Part shown: piece by piece, positions 15,666 through 24,227 of the stretch
Numbering within the stretch: position 1 is the first letter of the stretch
Layout: every line of letters begins with the position of its first letter
Assembly: GCF_000717745.1 (NCBI RefSeq)
Contig: NZ_JOBH01000002.1
Coordinates: forward strand, 1-64,000
Length of the DNA stretch: 64,000 nt
From: Streptomyces violens
GTDB lineage: Bacteria > Actinomycetota > Actinomycetes > Streptomycetales > Streptomycetaceae
Reading direction: 5' to 3'
Notes under the pieces: generated by a model
What the model was told of the DNA's origin: nothing
Databases searched by the model: none
The model's input: the letters and a program-made list of their open reading frames with translations, nothing else
Translations under genes and position numbers: made by a program

Positions 15666-17684
15666 GTGCCTGCCTGGACGGACCAGCTCCGATTCGCCTA
15701 CCAGCCCGTCGTGAACCTCACGACCGGTTCCGTCGCCGCGCTGGAGATACTCGCCCGCCCCGAGCACGGGGACGTGCTCACCCAGGCCCGCCGCTCCCCC
15801 GGCGTCGACGTCGAACTGGCCGCGCTCGCGGTGCGGCACGCCACGCAGCGCGAGACGCTGCTGCCGCTGCAGGTGAACCTCTTCGCCACCACCGCGGCGG
15901 AGGTGCCGCAGCTGACTGCGCTGCGCGCGGCGGTGCGTGCGGTGGGGCGGCGGCCGTGCGAGATCACCCTGGATCTGACCGGGCCGTACACGCATGTACC
16001 GGCTCGCGCGCTGCTGGAGGCGGTGGCGGGCCTGCGCGCCGACGGCTTCCGTATCTGCGTGGACGGGGTGGGCGACGGGGACATTCCGCTGCGGCTGTTG
16101 GGCGACCTGGCGCCGGATGTGATCAAGCTGGATGCCTCGCTCTGCACGGACCTGGACGCCCGGCCGGGGCGCGCGGCGGTGGTGCGGATGGTGCGGCAGC
16201 TCTGCGACGAGTTGGGCGGGCTGCTGGCGGTGGAGGGGGTGGAGACCGAGCGGAGTTACGCGGCGGTGCTGCGGGCCGGCGCGCAGCTCGCCCAGGGGCA
16301 CCTCTTCGCACCGCCTGCGCGTCGCCCCACAGCCGAGGTCTTCGTGCCGGCACGGGTACCGTCGGCGCCCGTGCCGAGCCCGGCCCAGGCCCTGTCCACC
16401 CCCCTGTCGAGCGGGGCGCCGTCCGCCGAATCGCGGAGCGCGGCCCAAGCCCCGTCCGCGCCGGAGCCAAGCCCAGCCCAGGACCAGACCCCGGCCCCAG
16501 CCCCATCGCCCGCCATGCCCGTCGGTGGCCAAGATGGCCCGCCCGTTGCGCAGTTTCTGCAGCCGGCCGCGTTGTTGCCGGTGAGTGCGTCGGCGGAGGA
16601 GGTGCGGCGGCGGCTCACGGGGCTGCCGGATGTCTCCGGGGTGCTGTTGGTGGACGCGGACGGCGTTCCCGTACGGGCGGTGGACCGGGACCGGTTCCTG
16701 CTGTCGCTGTCCGGGCGGTACGGGCACGCGCTGTACGCGGACCGGCCGGCGCTGCGGCTGGGCGACCGGCCGCGTACGGTCGGCGCGGGCGCGACCGCGT
16801 GGGAGGTGCTGGACGTCATCGCGGACGGCGATCGGGCCCGTACGGGGGACGACGTGGCGGTGGTGGACGAGCGGGGGCGGTGCATCGGGGTGGTGCATCT
16901 GGCGGACATTCTGCGGGCGCTGGCGGAGAGCCGGGTGGAGGAGGCCGCGCGGCTCAATCCGCTGACCCGGCTGCCCGGTTCCGACGCGGTCAACGGGGAG
17001 GTGGACCGGCGGATCGCGCAGGGCCGGGCCTTCGCCGTCAGCTGGCTGGACGTGGACGGATTCAAGCAGGTCAACGATGGCGCCGGGTTCGCGGCGGGGG
17101 ACGAGCTGATCCGTGCGGTGGGCACGGCGCTGGACCGGGCGGCGCGCGGCGACGCGGCCTGCCGGGTGGGTCACATCGGGGGCGACGACTTCCTGATACT
17201 GACCGATCCGGAGGGGCTGGAGGCGATCGCCGCGGCGGTACTGGACGTGCCGTGGTCGGCGGGCGGGCGTCCTGTAACGCTGTCGCTGGCGACGGTGGTG
17301 TGCCCGGCCGGCGCGGTCACCGGGCACGCGGAAGCGGCCGCCGCGCTGGCCCCGCTCAAGAAGGCGGCGAAGGGGCTGGCCGGCGCGAGCTGGGTGCTGC
17401 GCAGGCACGGTACCGCCCACCACGAAGTGCGCCGAGGCCGGATGCCCCGCCCGACGCCGAGCCCAGCACCAGGCCAGGCCCCCAGCCCGACGCCCGGTCC
17501 GGCGCCCAGTCCGGCGCCCAGTCCGGCGCCCGGCCCAACACCCGACCGGACACTCAGCCCATCGCCCGGCCCGGCGGCCGCCGCATACGCCGCCAGCCCC
17601 GAGCCTCACGCCCCCGAACCTCACCCCGTCGAGCCTCAGACATCCGGAGGCCCACGCGATCGAGCCCCAGGTGTCTGCCGGTGA
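15666..17684 (+). CDS. Composite EAL-CBS-GGDEF protein (cyclic-di-GMP related)
   Basis: A 672-residue protein from GTG 15666. Domain order is an N-terminal EAL-like domain (~1-215), a Pro/Ala linker, a CBS pair (~310-430), a GGDEF domain (~435-590) and a Pro-rich tail. The EAL motif is degenerate: E27-I-L, DGVGDGD where DDFGxG is usual, but K in VIKLD, E in AVEGVE and Q in AQGHLF are kept. The cyclase motif is GGDDF (505-509). EAL domains break and GGDEF domains make c-di-GMP; here the EAL half may be a sensor rather than an enzyme, and CBS domains usually bind adenine nucleotides. It appears cytoplasmic. The direction of its activity is open. Confidence 0.88.
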   Translation: MPAWTDQLRFAYQPVVNLTTGSVAALEILARPEHGDVLTQARRSPGVDVELAALAVRHATQRETLLPLQVNLFATTAAEVPQLTALRAAVRAVGRRPCEITLDLTGPYTHVPARALLEAVAGLRADGFRICVDGVGDGDIPLRLLGDLAPDVIKLDASLCTDLDARPGRAAVVRMVRQLCDELGGLLAVEGVETERSYAAVLRAGAQLAQGHLFAPPARRPTAEVFVPARVPSAPVPSPAQALSTPLSSGAPSAESRSAAQAPSAPEPSPAQDQTPAPAPSPAMPVGGQDGPPVAQFLQPAALLPVSASAEEVRRRLTGLPDVSGVLLVDADGVPVRAVDRDRFLLSLSGRYGHALYADRPALRLGDRPRTVGAGATAWEVLDVIADGDRARTGDDVAVVDERGRCIGVVHLADILRALAESRVEEAARLNPLTRLPGSDAVNGEVDRRIAQGRAFAVSWLDVDGFKQVNDGAGFAAGDELIRAVGTALDRAARGDAACRVGHIGGDDFLILTDPEGLEAIAAAVLDVPWSAGGRPVTLSLATVVCPAGAVTGHAEAAAALAPLKKAAKGLAGASWVLRRHGTAHHEVRRGRMPRPTPSPAPGQAPSPTPGPAPSPAPSPAPGPTPDRTLSPSPGPAAAAYAASPEPHAPEPHPVEPQTSGGPRDRAPGVCR

Positions 17685-17731
17685 GCGACACGACCACTTG
17701 TCTTCCGGTGAGCGGCACAGTCACCTGTCCG
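17678..17731 (+). repeat. 27-bp degenerate tandem repeat over the stop codon of the GGDEF gene
   Basis: CCGGTGAGCG opens units at 17678 and 17705 (27-bp period) and a third, partial copy begins at 17732. The preceding coding sequence ending GGTGTCTG (to 17677) looks like an earlier copy. The stop TGA (17682-17684) recurs in frame 27 bp later. Confidence 0.85.
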
Positions 17732-18110
17732 CCGGTGCCCCACAAGCGAACAAGGGCCCAGCAGGGGCGCGTGATAAGCACCGCGCACTGAGTGGTGGCA
17801 GTCGTTGCCGTCCATCTCCTTGACGGCCCATCACGGCCGGTGAACACTTCCGGTGTCAGTCGGCGTGCCGTACGCAGGCTTCCCCCGACCGCGTGGTGAT
17901 GCCGCGCGTTCCTGTGCCCCACCGGCGCCCTGCCGTACTGACACGCTCGTCGCGGAGGCCGGGCGGGATGCGGGACAACACGGCCGTCCGCTCCGCCCCG
18001 TACGGCTGCCTTGGCGCGTCCGGAAATCTGTGGCCGGGCCATGGGAGAAGTACGCACCCTGCACGGAGGACCGGGGTCCGTTCCCCGGGCAAGGGCCCAA
18101 GGAGCCGCAG
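17685..18110. other. Intergenic region upstream of glpF
   Basis: The region starts with the 27-bp repeat. The remainder has no coding potential by frame or bias that I trust. It must hold the glpF-glpK promoter. I could not identify a GylR-type operator or a clear hexamer pair by eye. Confidence 0.5.
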
Positions 18111-18878
18111 ATGTATTCCAATGGGGACATATTCGTCGGTGAAGTCATCGGCACGGCGATCCTGATTCTCTTCGGCGCGGGCGTCTGCGCCGCCGTCACA
18201 CTGCACTACTCCAAGGCGAAGTCGGCCGGCTGGGTGGCCATCGCGTTCGGCTGGGGCCTCGGCGTGCTCGCCGGGGCCTACACCTCGGCACCGCTGTCCG
18301 GCGGCCACCTCAACCCGGCCGTCACCCTCGGCTCCGCCGTCGCGGGCGGCACGCCGTGGTCGAAGGTGCCGCTGTACATGGTGGCGCAGCTCATCGGGGC
18401 GCTCATCGGCGCGGCGCTGACCTGGGGCGTGTACTACGCGCAGTTCGCGGCCAACTCGCAGGCGGACAAGGCCCAGCCGACGCTGGGGATCTTCTCCACC
18501 GGACCGGAGATCCGCAAGCCGGTGGCGAACCTCGTCACCGAGATCATCGCGACCGTCGGCCTGGTGCTGCCCATCCTGTTCTTCGGTGAGAACAAGGGCA
18601 TCGGCATCGGCCCGATTCCCGGCACGGACGGCGGGGTCTACGGCTCCGGCATCAACGTGCTGCTCGTCGCCCTGCTGGTCGTCGGCATCGGTCTGTCGCT
18701 CGGTGGCCCCACCGGGTACGCGATCAACCCGGCCCGTGACCTCGGCCCCCGCATCGCGCACGCGCTGCTGCCCATCCCGAACAAGGGCACGTCCGACTGG
18801 AGTTACGCGTGGGTGCCGGTCGCGGGCCCGCTGATCGGCGCGGTGCTCGCCGCCCTGGTGTACAACGCGGCCTTCTGA
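18111..18878 (+). CDS. glpF: Glycerol uptake facilitator (aquaglyceroporin)
   Basis: A membrane channel for glycerol, 255 residues and six transmembrane helices plus two half-helices. The two NPA boxes are [11 protein letters not shown] (NPA 68-70) and [14 protein letters not shown] (NPA 206-208). The residues R209-D210 after the second box are typical of GlpF rather than water-only channels. ATG 18111 follows AAGGAG by six bases. glpK lies 126 bp downstream, forming an uptake-phosphorylation pair; no gylR or glpD is adjacent. Confidence 0.95.
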   Translation: MYSNGDIFVGEVIGTAILILFGAGVCAAVTLHYSKAKSAGWVAIAFGWGLGVLAGAYTSAPLSGGHLNPAVTLGSAVAGGTPWSKVPLYMVAQLIGALIGAALTWGVYYAQFAANSQADKAQPTLGIFSTGPEIRKPVANLVTEIIATVGLVLPILFFGENKGIGIGPIPGTDGGVYGSGINVLLVALLVVGIGLSLGGPTGYAINPARDLGPRIAHALLPIPNKGTSDWSYAWVPVAGPLIGAVLAALVYNAAF

Positions 18879-18890
18879 CCCGCGTGCGGG

Positions 18891-18904
18891 GTCATGATCA
18901 TGAC
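18891..18904. repeat. 14-bp perfect palindrome between glpF and glpK
   Basis: GTCATGATCATGAC begins 12 bp after the glpF stop and follows a short GC hairpin (GACCCGC...GCGGGGTC). It could be an internal operator or an mRNA processing/stability structure setting the glpF:glpK ratio. Confidence 0.6.
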
Positions 18905-19004
18905 TCCCTCCGTGCGCGGCCTTCCGACCGCGCCGTTCCGCCCGCAGCCTTGCGCTGCGGGCACCACCGCTCGCCGACTGCGGTCATCCGACTGAGGAGA
19001 CGCC

Positions 19005-20534
19005 ATGACGGACAGCACGGACAGTACGCAGAAGTACGTCGCCGCGATCGACCAGGGCACCACCTCCAGCCGCTGCATCATCTTCGACCAGGACGGCGCG
19101 ATCGTCGCCGTCGACCAGCGTGAGCACCGGCAGATCTTCCCCAAGCCCGGCTGGGTGGAGCACGACGCGACCGAGATCTGGTCCAAGGTGCAGGCCGTCG
19201 TGGCGGGCGCGCTCGCGGGCGCCGGGCTGCGCGCCGACCAGCTCAGCGCGCTCGGCATCACCAACCAGCGGGAGACCACGGTCCTGTGGGACCGCAGGAC
19301 GGGCAAGCCCGTGCACAACGCGATCGTCTGGCAGGACACCAGGACGGCGGCGCTCTGCAACGAACTGGGTGGCGCGGACGGCCAGGACCGGTTCCGTGAG
19401 GCCACGGGCCTGCCGCTGGCCAGCTACTTCTCCGGGCCGAAGGCGGCCTGGCTGCTGGAGAACGTGCCGGGGCTGCGGTCGCGCGCGGAGGCCGGCGAGA
19501 TCGCGTTCGGCACCATCGACTCCTGGCTGATCTGGAACCTCACCGGCGGCACGGACGGTGGGGTGCACGTCACGGACGTGACCAACGCCGGCCGGACGAT
19601 GCTGATGAACCTGGCCACCCTTCAGTGGGACCCCGCGATCCTCTCGGCGATGGGCATCCCCGAGGCGATGCTGCCGGAGATCCGGTCGTCGGCGGAGGTG
19701 TACGGCACGGCCGTCGGCCAGCTGGCGGGCGTGCCGGTGGCGTCGGCGCTGGGCGACCAGCAGGCCGCGGTGTTCGGCCAGACCTGCTACGGCGTCGGCG
19801 AGGCCAAGAACACGTACGGCACCGGATCGTTCCTGCTGCTGAACACCGGCAACCGGCCCGTGCCCTCCAAGAGCGGGCTGCTGACCACGATGGGGTACCA
19901 GCTGGGCGGCGAGGCCCCGGTGTACTGCCTGGAGGGGTCGATCGCCATCACCGGCGCGCTGGTGCAGTGGTTCCGCGACCAGCTGGGGATCATCAGCTCC
20001 GCCGACGAGATCGAGACGCTGGCGGCGAGCGTGGACGACAACGGCGGTGCGTACATCGTCCCGGCGTTCTCCGGACTGTACGCGCCGTACTGGCGCTCCG
20101 ACGCGCGCGGTGTGGTCACCGGCCTGACCCGCTACGTCACCAAGGCGCACCTGGCACGTGCCGTGCTGGAGGCGACCAGCTGGCAGACGCGCGAGGTGGT
20201 GGACGCGATGTACCAGGACTCCGGCGTGCAGATCACGACGCTGAAGGTGGACGGCGGGATGACCGCCAACAATCTGCTGATGCAGCACCAGGCGGACGTG
20301 CTGGGCGTGCCGGTGATCCGCCCGGTGGTCGCGGAGACCACCTGCCTGGGCGCGGCGTACGCGGCGGGACTGGCCACCGGCGTGTGGCAGGACCTGGACG
20401 AGCTGAGGGCGCACTGGAAGCGGGACGCGGAGTGGTCGCCGCGGATGCCGGGCGAGGTCCGGGAGCGGGAGTACGCGCAGTGGCGGAAGGCGGTGGAGCG
20501 CAGCTTCGGCTGGCTGGACGAGAACGGCGAATAG
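19005..20534 (+). CDS. glpK: Glycerol kinase
   Basis: This 509-residue FGGY-family kinase phosphorylates glycerol to glycerol 3-phosphate, trapping what GlpF admits. Recognisable blocks are [69 protein letters not shown] and [18 protein letters not shown] 19005 is preceded by GAGGAG. The stop region is duplicated (20526-20562) and is followed by an 11-bp-stem terminator. Confidence 0.97.
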   Translation: MTDSTDSTQKYVAAIDQGTTSSRCIIFDQDGAIVAVDQREHRQIFPKPGWVEHDATEIWSKVQAVVAGALAGAGLRADQLSALGITNQRETTVLWDRRTGKPVHNAIVWQDTRTAALCNELGGADGQDRFREATGLPLASYFSGPKAAWLLENVPGLRSRAEAGEIAFGTIDSWLIWNLTGGTDGGVHVTDVTNAGRTMLMNLATLQWDPAILSAMGIPEAMLPEIRSSAEVYGTAVGQLAGVPVASALGDQQAAVFGQTCYGVGEAKNTYGTGSFLLLNTGNRPVPSKSGLLTTMGYQLGGEAPVYCLEGSIAITGALVQWFRDQLGIISSADEIETLAASVDDNGGAYIVPAFSGLYAPYWRSDARGVVTGLTRYVTKAHLARAVLEATSWQTREVVDAMYQDSGVQITTLKVDGGMTANNLLMQHQADVLGVPVIRPVVAETTCLGAAYAAGLATGVWQDLDELRAHWKRDAEWSPRMPGEVREREYAQWRKAVERSFGWLDENGE

Positions 20535-20562
20535 GGCGCCGGCGAGCAGGACGGCGAACAGG
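20526..20562 (+). repeat. Decayed copies of the glpK stop region
   Basis: GGCGAATAGG (20526-20535, containing the TAG stop) is followed by GGCGAGCAGG (20541) and GGCGAACAGG (20553), i.e. the stop triplet has become CAG in the later copies. Confidence 0.7.
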
Positions 20563-20615
20563 ACGTCCTGCGGGGGGCCGTGGACACGCTGTACAGGCCC
20601 TTGTGCAGGGTCGTC

Positions 20616-20650
20616 GCGGCCCGTACTCCGGACGGCGGGGTACGGGCCGC
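20616..20650 (+). terminator. Terminator of glpF-glpK
   Basis: The perfect 11-bp stem GCGGCCCGTAC (20616-20626) / GTACGGGCCGC (20640-20650) has a 13-base loop. It lies between glpK and the convergent cvnD and may serve both. Confidence 0.75.
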
Positions 20651-20670
20651 GCGGCGTGTTCCGGCGGGCC

Positions 20671-20732
20671 TCAGCGCGCCGCACGGGGCCGTCGGGCGGG
20701 TCAGGGCCGCACCGGGCCCGCCGCACGGGTCA
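20671..20732 (-). repeat. 29-30-bp degenerate tandem repeat beyond the cvnD stop codon
   Basis: On the minus strand TGA followed by CCCG/GCCC and a GTGCGGCG block recurs with stops at 20732, 20703 and 20673 (spacing 29 and 30). The first is the cvnD stop. Confidence 0.75.
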
Positions 20733-21338
20733 GGACAGCGCCGGCTCGCGCTGTTCCTCGCTCATGCGCAGCGCGTGCTGCACGACCTCGACGAGGACGT
20801 CGCGCGCGGAGCCCTTCTCGCGTGCGTCGCAGTACACGACGCTGACGTCCGGGTCCAGGTCCAGCGCGTCGCGGACGGTCTCGGCGGGGTAGCGCTCGGC
20901 GCCCTCGAAGCAGTTGACCGCGACGGTGAAGGGGATGCCGCGGCGCTCGAAGTAGTCGATCGCGGCGAAGGAGTCCTCCAGGCGGCGGGTGTCGGCGAGT
21001 ACCACCGCGCCCAGCGCGCCGGTGGACAGCTCGTCCCACAGGAACCAGAAGCGGTCCTGGCCCGGTGTGCCGAAGAGGTAGAGCACCAGGTCCTCGCGGA
21101 GGGTGATCCGCCCGAAGTCCATGGCGACGGTGGTGGTGTGCTTGGCCTCGACGCCCGCGGTGTCGTCGACGGGCCGGCCCGCCTCGCTCAGCTGCTCTTC
21201 CGTGCGCAGCGGCTTGATCTCGCTCACCGCGCCGACCAGCGTCGTCTTGCCGACGCCGAAGCCGCCCGCGACCAGGATCTTGAGCGTGACCGGCTCGACG
21301 GCTTTCTTGCGGCGTCGCTCAGCGCGCCCGAAGACCAT
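20730..21338 (-). CDS. cvnD: Conservon Ras-like GTPase (CvnD family)
   Basis: A 202-residue small GTPase of the actinobacterial conservons, thought to relay signals from CvnA with CvnB and CvnC at the membrane. It shows the P-loop GGFGVGKTTLV (25-35) and the switch-II segment YLFGTPGQDRFWFLW. The MglA-like NKxD position is replaced by AVNCFEG, as usual for CvnD, and the C-terminal block is YCDARE. ATG 21338 follows GGAGG by nine bases. In other conservons it directly follows cvnC; here it is separated by two plus-strand genes. Confidence 0.92.
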   Translation of the reverse strand: MVFGRAERRRKKAVEPVTLKILVAGGFGVGKTTLVGAVSEIKPLRTEEQLSEAGRPVDDTAGVEAKHTTTVAMDFGRITLREDLVLYLFGTPGQDRFWFLWDELSTGALGAVVLADTRRLEDSFAAIDYFERRGIPFTVAVNCFEGAERYPAETVRDALDLDPDVSVVYCDAREKGSARDVLVEVVQHALRMSEEQREPALS

Positions 21339-21709
21339 TGACCGCTTCCTCCGTTTTCGGTGCTGCCGCGTCAGCGACGGACCGGCGCACCGTGGCTGAT
21401 GACAAGTGATGGGGTACGACAACTCCCGGGTAGGAGTGGATCGTTCCGCACCGACTGTACCGACGGCAAGCCCCGCGTCCGGCACCGCCCCTGGCTGATG
21501 TGCTCATGATCACTGAGCGTACGGGGAGCCGCGTACGGGCGCTTCTGCCCTGCGAACCGGCCCGGCATGCCCACCAAATCTGCTGGTCAGTCGTTTACGC
21601 AGGTCAGCTTGGGTGGCGTAACTCCGGCGTAACGCCCGGAGAGTACCGTCGACGGCTTCGGAGAGCGCTGCAGCGCACGGAACGGGGACGGCGCGGAAGG
21701 GAGTCGGTC
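21339..21709. other. Divergent intergenic region between cvnD and the GntR gene
   Basis: About 370 bp with no evident gene. It contains a dyad CTCCGG-cgtaacgc-CCGGAG (21622-21641) flanked by a direct GGCGTAAC repeat, about 70 bp before the GntR start, which is a plausible operator. Confidence 0.5.
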
Positions 21710-22504
21710 ATGCGGGAGACGGCACCACCGGGCACGGAGGGCGGGGACGACGGGCCCTGGGTGTCCTCCCGGCCCCGGGCCGAGCGCGCCCGGCAGCTGG
21801 CCGACGTGCTCCGGCAGCGGATCACCAGCGGCGCGTACGAGGACGGCGTGCTGCCCGGAGAGCGCGAGTTGGGCGCGCACCTCGGGGCGTCGCGCAACGC
21901 CGTACGGGAGGCGCTCGCGCTGCTGCGCAATGAGGGGCTGATCACCCGTAAGCAGGGCGTGGGCACGACAGTCGTGATGCCCAAGTACGGCCACGGGCTG
22001 GACCGGCTGGCGGGCCTGGCGGAGACGCTGAACGGGCACGGCGCGGTCACCAACGAGGTACGCGCGGCCCGCCCCGTGCCGGCTCCCCCGGCGGCCATCG
22101 TGGAGCGGCTGGGGCTGGCTCCCGGGGAGGGCGCGGTGCACATCGAACGGCTGCGCCGGCTGGGCGGCCTCCCGCTGTCCCTGGACACCACCTACCTCAC
22201 CGCCGACATCGGGACGCCGCTGCTCCGCTGCGACCTGGCGCACCGCGACCTGTTCGCGCTCATCGAGGAGACCTCCGGGCAGCGCCTGGGCCGGGCCGAG
22301 GTGTCGGTGCACGCGGTCAACGCGGGGCCGGACACCGCGGCGCTACTGGGCGTGGAGGCGGGCGCCGCGGTCTTCGCCATCGAACGGCTCACGCATCTCG
22401 CCGACGGCCGCCCCGTGGACGCCGAGTCGCTGCACATCAGGGCGGACCGGCTGGCACTGCACGCCACGTTGCACCGCGGTCCGGCCGCCCCGAAGGAGGC
22501 GTGA
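21710..22504 (+). CDS. GntR-family transcriptional regulator (HutC/UTRA type)
   Basis: A 264-residue DNA-binding repressor-type protein. The winged helix covers about residues 25-95 (ADVLRQRITSGAYEDGVLPG, SRNAVREALALLRNEGLI). The C-terminal UTRA-like ligand domain contains VHIERLRRLGGLPLSLDTTYL and FAIERLTHLADGRPV. ATG 21710 follows GGGAG by seven bases. Its stop overlaps the TauE start, so it very likely controls that transporter. The pair sits between cvnC and cvnD, on the opposite strand. Confidence 0.9.
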   Translation: MRETAPPGTEGGDDGPWVSSRPRAERARQLADVLRQRITSGAYEDGVLPGERELGAHLGASRNAVREALALLRNEGLITRKQGVGTTVVMPKYGHGLDRLAGLAETLNGHGAVTNEVRAARPVPAPPAAIVERLGLAPGEGAVHIERLRRLGGLPLSLDTTYLTADIGTPLLRCDLAHRDLFALIEETSGQRLGRAEVSVHAVNAGPDTAALLGVEAGAAVFAIERLTHLADGRPVDAESLHIRADRLALHATLHRGPAAPKEA

Positions 22505-23277
22505 TGACCGGCCTGGCGCCCGACACCACGACGCTGGTCCTGCTGGCGCTCTTCGGGCTGGCGGCCGGGGTCGGCATCACGGCCGTGGGCCCCGGAGGAG
22601 TACTCGCGACCGTCGGCCTGTTCGTCCTCACGGACCTCTCCCCCGCCCAGGTCGCGGGCACCGCCATCGTCACGCACATCGCCACCGGGATGCTCGGCAC
22701 GGCCGCGTATGTGCGCTCCGGTGAACTGCGGGAGCCGCGCACGCGGCGCACGGCAGGGGTGCTGGCGGGCGCCGCGGTGCTCGGCACCCCGCTCGGCGTA
22801 CTGGCCAACACCCTCGTCTCCGGGCGCGCCTTCGGGCTGCTGCTGGGCGCCTTCGTGGCGCTCGTCGGGGTACTGGTGTGGTACCGCGAGCGACGCGCCG
22901 CGCCTACGGGGGCCGCGTTCCCCTCGCCCGGGGTGACGGCACTGCTCGGCTTCGGGGTGGCGGTGGCGAGCGGGGTGTTCGGGGTCGGCGGGCCGATGCT
23001 GACCGTGCCGCTGCTGGTCGCGCTGCGGATGCCGGTACTGGCCGCGCTGGCCGTCGCGCAGGTCCAGTCGGTGGTGATCGCCACCGTGGGGACGCTCGGC
23101 TATGTGGCGCACGGCGCGGTGGACTGGCCGCTGGCGGCGCTCGTCGGCGTACCGGAGCTCGCGGGCGTGCTGATCGGCTGGCGCATCGCCCGCGCGCTCC
23201 CCTCACGCACCCTCAAGACCGGCCTCGTACTGGCCCTGTTCGCACTGGCGCCTTACTTGGCGCTGTACGGGGGCTGA
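22504..23277 (+). CDS. TauE/SafE family sulfite/organic anion exporter
   Basis: A 257-residue membrane protein with about eight hydrophobic helices in two homologous halves. The N-terminal half carries GITAVGPGGVLATVGLFVLTD and the second half GVFGVGGPMLTVPLLVALRM, the glycine-rich signature of TauE/SafE. Family members export sulfite or sulfonate-like anions; the substrate here is unknown. ATG 22504 shares bases with the GntR stop, with GGAGG just upstream, so translation is coupled to the regulator. A GTG at 22501 is the alternative start. Confidence 0.9.
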   Translation: MTGLAPDTTTLVLLALFGLAAGVGITAVGPGGVLATVGLFVLTDLSPAQVAGTAIVTHIATGMLGTAAYVRSGELREPRTRRTAGVLAGAAVLGTPLGVLANTLVSGRAFGLLLGAFVALVGVLVWYRERRAAPTGAAFPSPGVTALLGFGVAVASGVFGVGGPMLTVPLLVALRMPVLAALAVAQVQSVVIATVGTLGYVAHGAVDWPLAALVGVPELAGVLIGWRIARALPSRTLKTGLVLALFALAPYLALYGG

Positions 23278-23281
23278 GGAC

Positions 23282-23375
23282 GCGGGCTCTGTAGGAGCGG
23301 CGCCCCTTTACGGGAGCTGCGAACACTGCTCCCGTATGGCGGCGCAGGCTCTCGAAGCGCTCTTACAGAGCGCGC
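23282..23375. terminator. Compound terminator between TauE and cvnC
   Basis: The inner hairpin has 9-bp arms (23309-23317 / 23328-23336) and a 10-base loop. Outer 18-bp arms at 23282-23299 and 23358-23375 are complementary at 16 positions, so a larger cruciform-like stem can form. The right outer arm includes the cvnC stop codon (23363-23365). It can end transcripts from both strands. Confidence 0.7.
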
Positions 23376-23773
23376 AGGCCGTTGATGACCTCGCGCAGGA
23401 TGTCCTCGTCCGGGAGTTCGGCGGGCGGTACGGGGCGGGTGACCCGGACCAGTTCCGCGTCGAGCAGGTCGCCGATGAACACCCGGACCACGCCCACCGG
23501 AAGGTCCAGTTCGGCGGCCAGTTCGGCCACGGAGAGCGGGGCCTCCCGGGTGAGGTCGACGATGTCGAGGTGTTCCGGTGACAGGGACTGGTCGGTGACC
23601 GGTTCGTCGGCACGGCTCTCCGCGATCACCTGCGCGATCAGGTCGAGCTTGGCGACAGCCGCGCTGGCGGTGCGGCCGCGGGTCATGGCGTACGGACGGA
23701 CGACCGGGCCGGCCTCGTCGTCGAACCACCGGGCCGGGCCCGCTCCGGACCCGGCCTGATCTTTTCGGTTCAT
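23363..23773 (-). CDS. cvnC: Conservon DUF742 protein (CvnC family)
   Basis: A 136-residue protein with the DUF742 signatures WFDDEAGPVVRPYAMTRGRT, PEHLDIVDLTREAPLSVAEL and the winged-helix-like AELDLPVGVVRVFIGDLL, ending EDILREVINGLRAL. CvnC proteins are thought to link the CvnB roadblock protein and the CvnD GTPase. ATG 23773 lies 19 bp after cvnB; a GTG at 23806 overlapping cvnB is an alternative. It is third in cvnA-cvnB-cvnC. Confidence 0.93.
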   Translation of the reverse strand: MNRKDQAGSGAGPARWFDDEAGPVVRPYAMTRGRTASAAVAKLDLIAQVIAESRADEPVTDQSLSPEHLDIVDLTREAPLSVAELAAELDLPVGVVRVFIGDLLDAELVRVTRPVPPAELPDEDILREVINGLRAL

Positions 23774-23792
23774 GCGGTCACCGTCGTCATCC

Positions 23793-24227
23793 TCAACTGG
23801 GCCCACCGGTCCTGGGAGCCGTACCCAGGTGCGTGCCCACCCGCTTGACCAGCAGCGTCATCTCATACGCGATCAGACCGACGTCGGAGTCGGCATCGGC
23901 GAGCACGGCCAGGCAGCTGCCGTCGCCGGCGGCGCTCACGAAGAGGAACGCCTCGTCCAGCTCGACCATGGTCTGCCGCACCTGGCCCGCGTCGAAATGC
24001 CGGCCGACGCCCTTGGCCAGGCTGTGGAACCCGGAGGCGACCGCGGCGAGGTGCTCGGCGTCCTCCCGGGGCAGGTCGGCGGAGGCGCCGGTGGCCAGGC
24101 CGTCGCTGGAGAGGATGAGCGCCTCGCGGATGGAGCCCACCCGGCCGACCAGCTCGTCGAGCAGCCAGCCCAGTTCGCCCGAGCCCTTTCCTGCGGTTCC
24201 GGCTGCTGTTGCCTTCGGTGCGGTCAT
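23793..24227 (-). CDS. cvnB: Conservon roadblock/LC7 domain protein (CvnB family)
   Basis: A 144-residue roadblock/LC7 fold (GELGWLLDELVGRVGSIREA, ILSSDGLATGASADLPREDAEHLAAVASGF, VSAAGDGSCLAVLADADSDVGLIAYEMTLLVKRVG). Such proteins act as GTPase-activating or scaffolding partners of MglA/CvnD GTPases. The start ATG 24227 overlaps the cvnA stop by four bases (ATGA), indicating coupled translation. Confidence 0.94.
   Translation of the reverse strand: MTAPKATAAGTAGKGSGELGWLLDELVGRVGSIREALILSSDGLATGASADLPREDAEHLAAVASGFHSLAKGVGRHFDAGQVRQTMVELDEAFLFVSAAGDGSCLAVLADADSDVGLIAYEMTLLVKRVGTHLGTAPRTGGPS

Noticed and set aside
3934..21521. Shared 12-mer TCACTGAGCGTA at 3934-3945 and 21510-21521
   Set aside because: Both lie near gene starts, but there is no symmetry or common function linking the two loci; chance cannot be excluded by eye.
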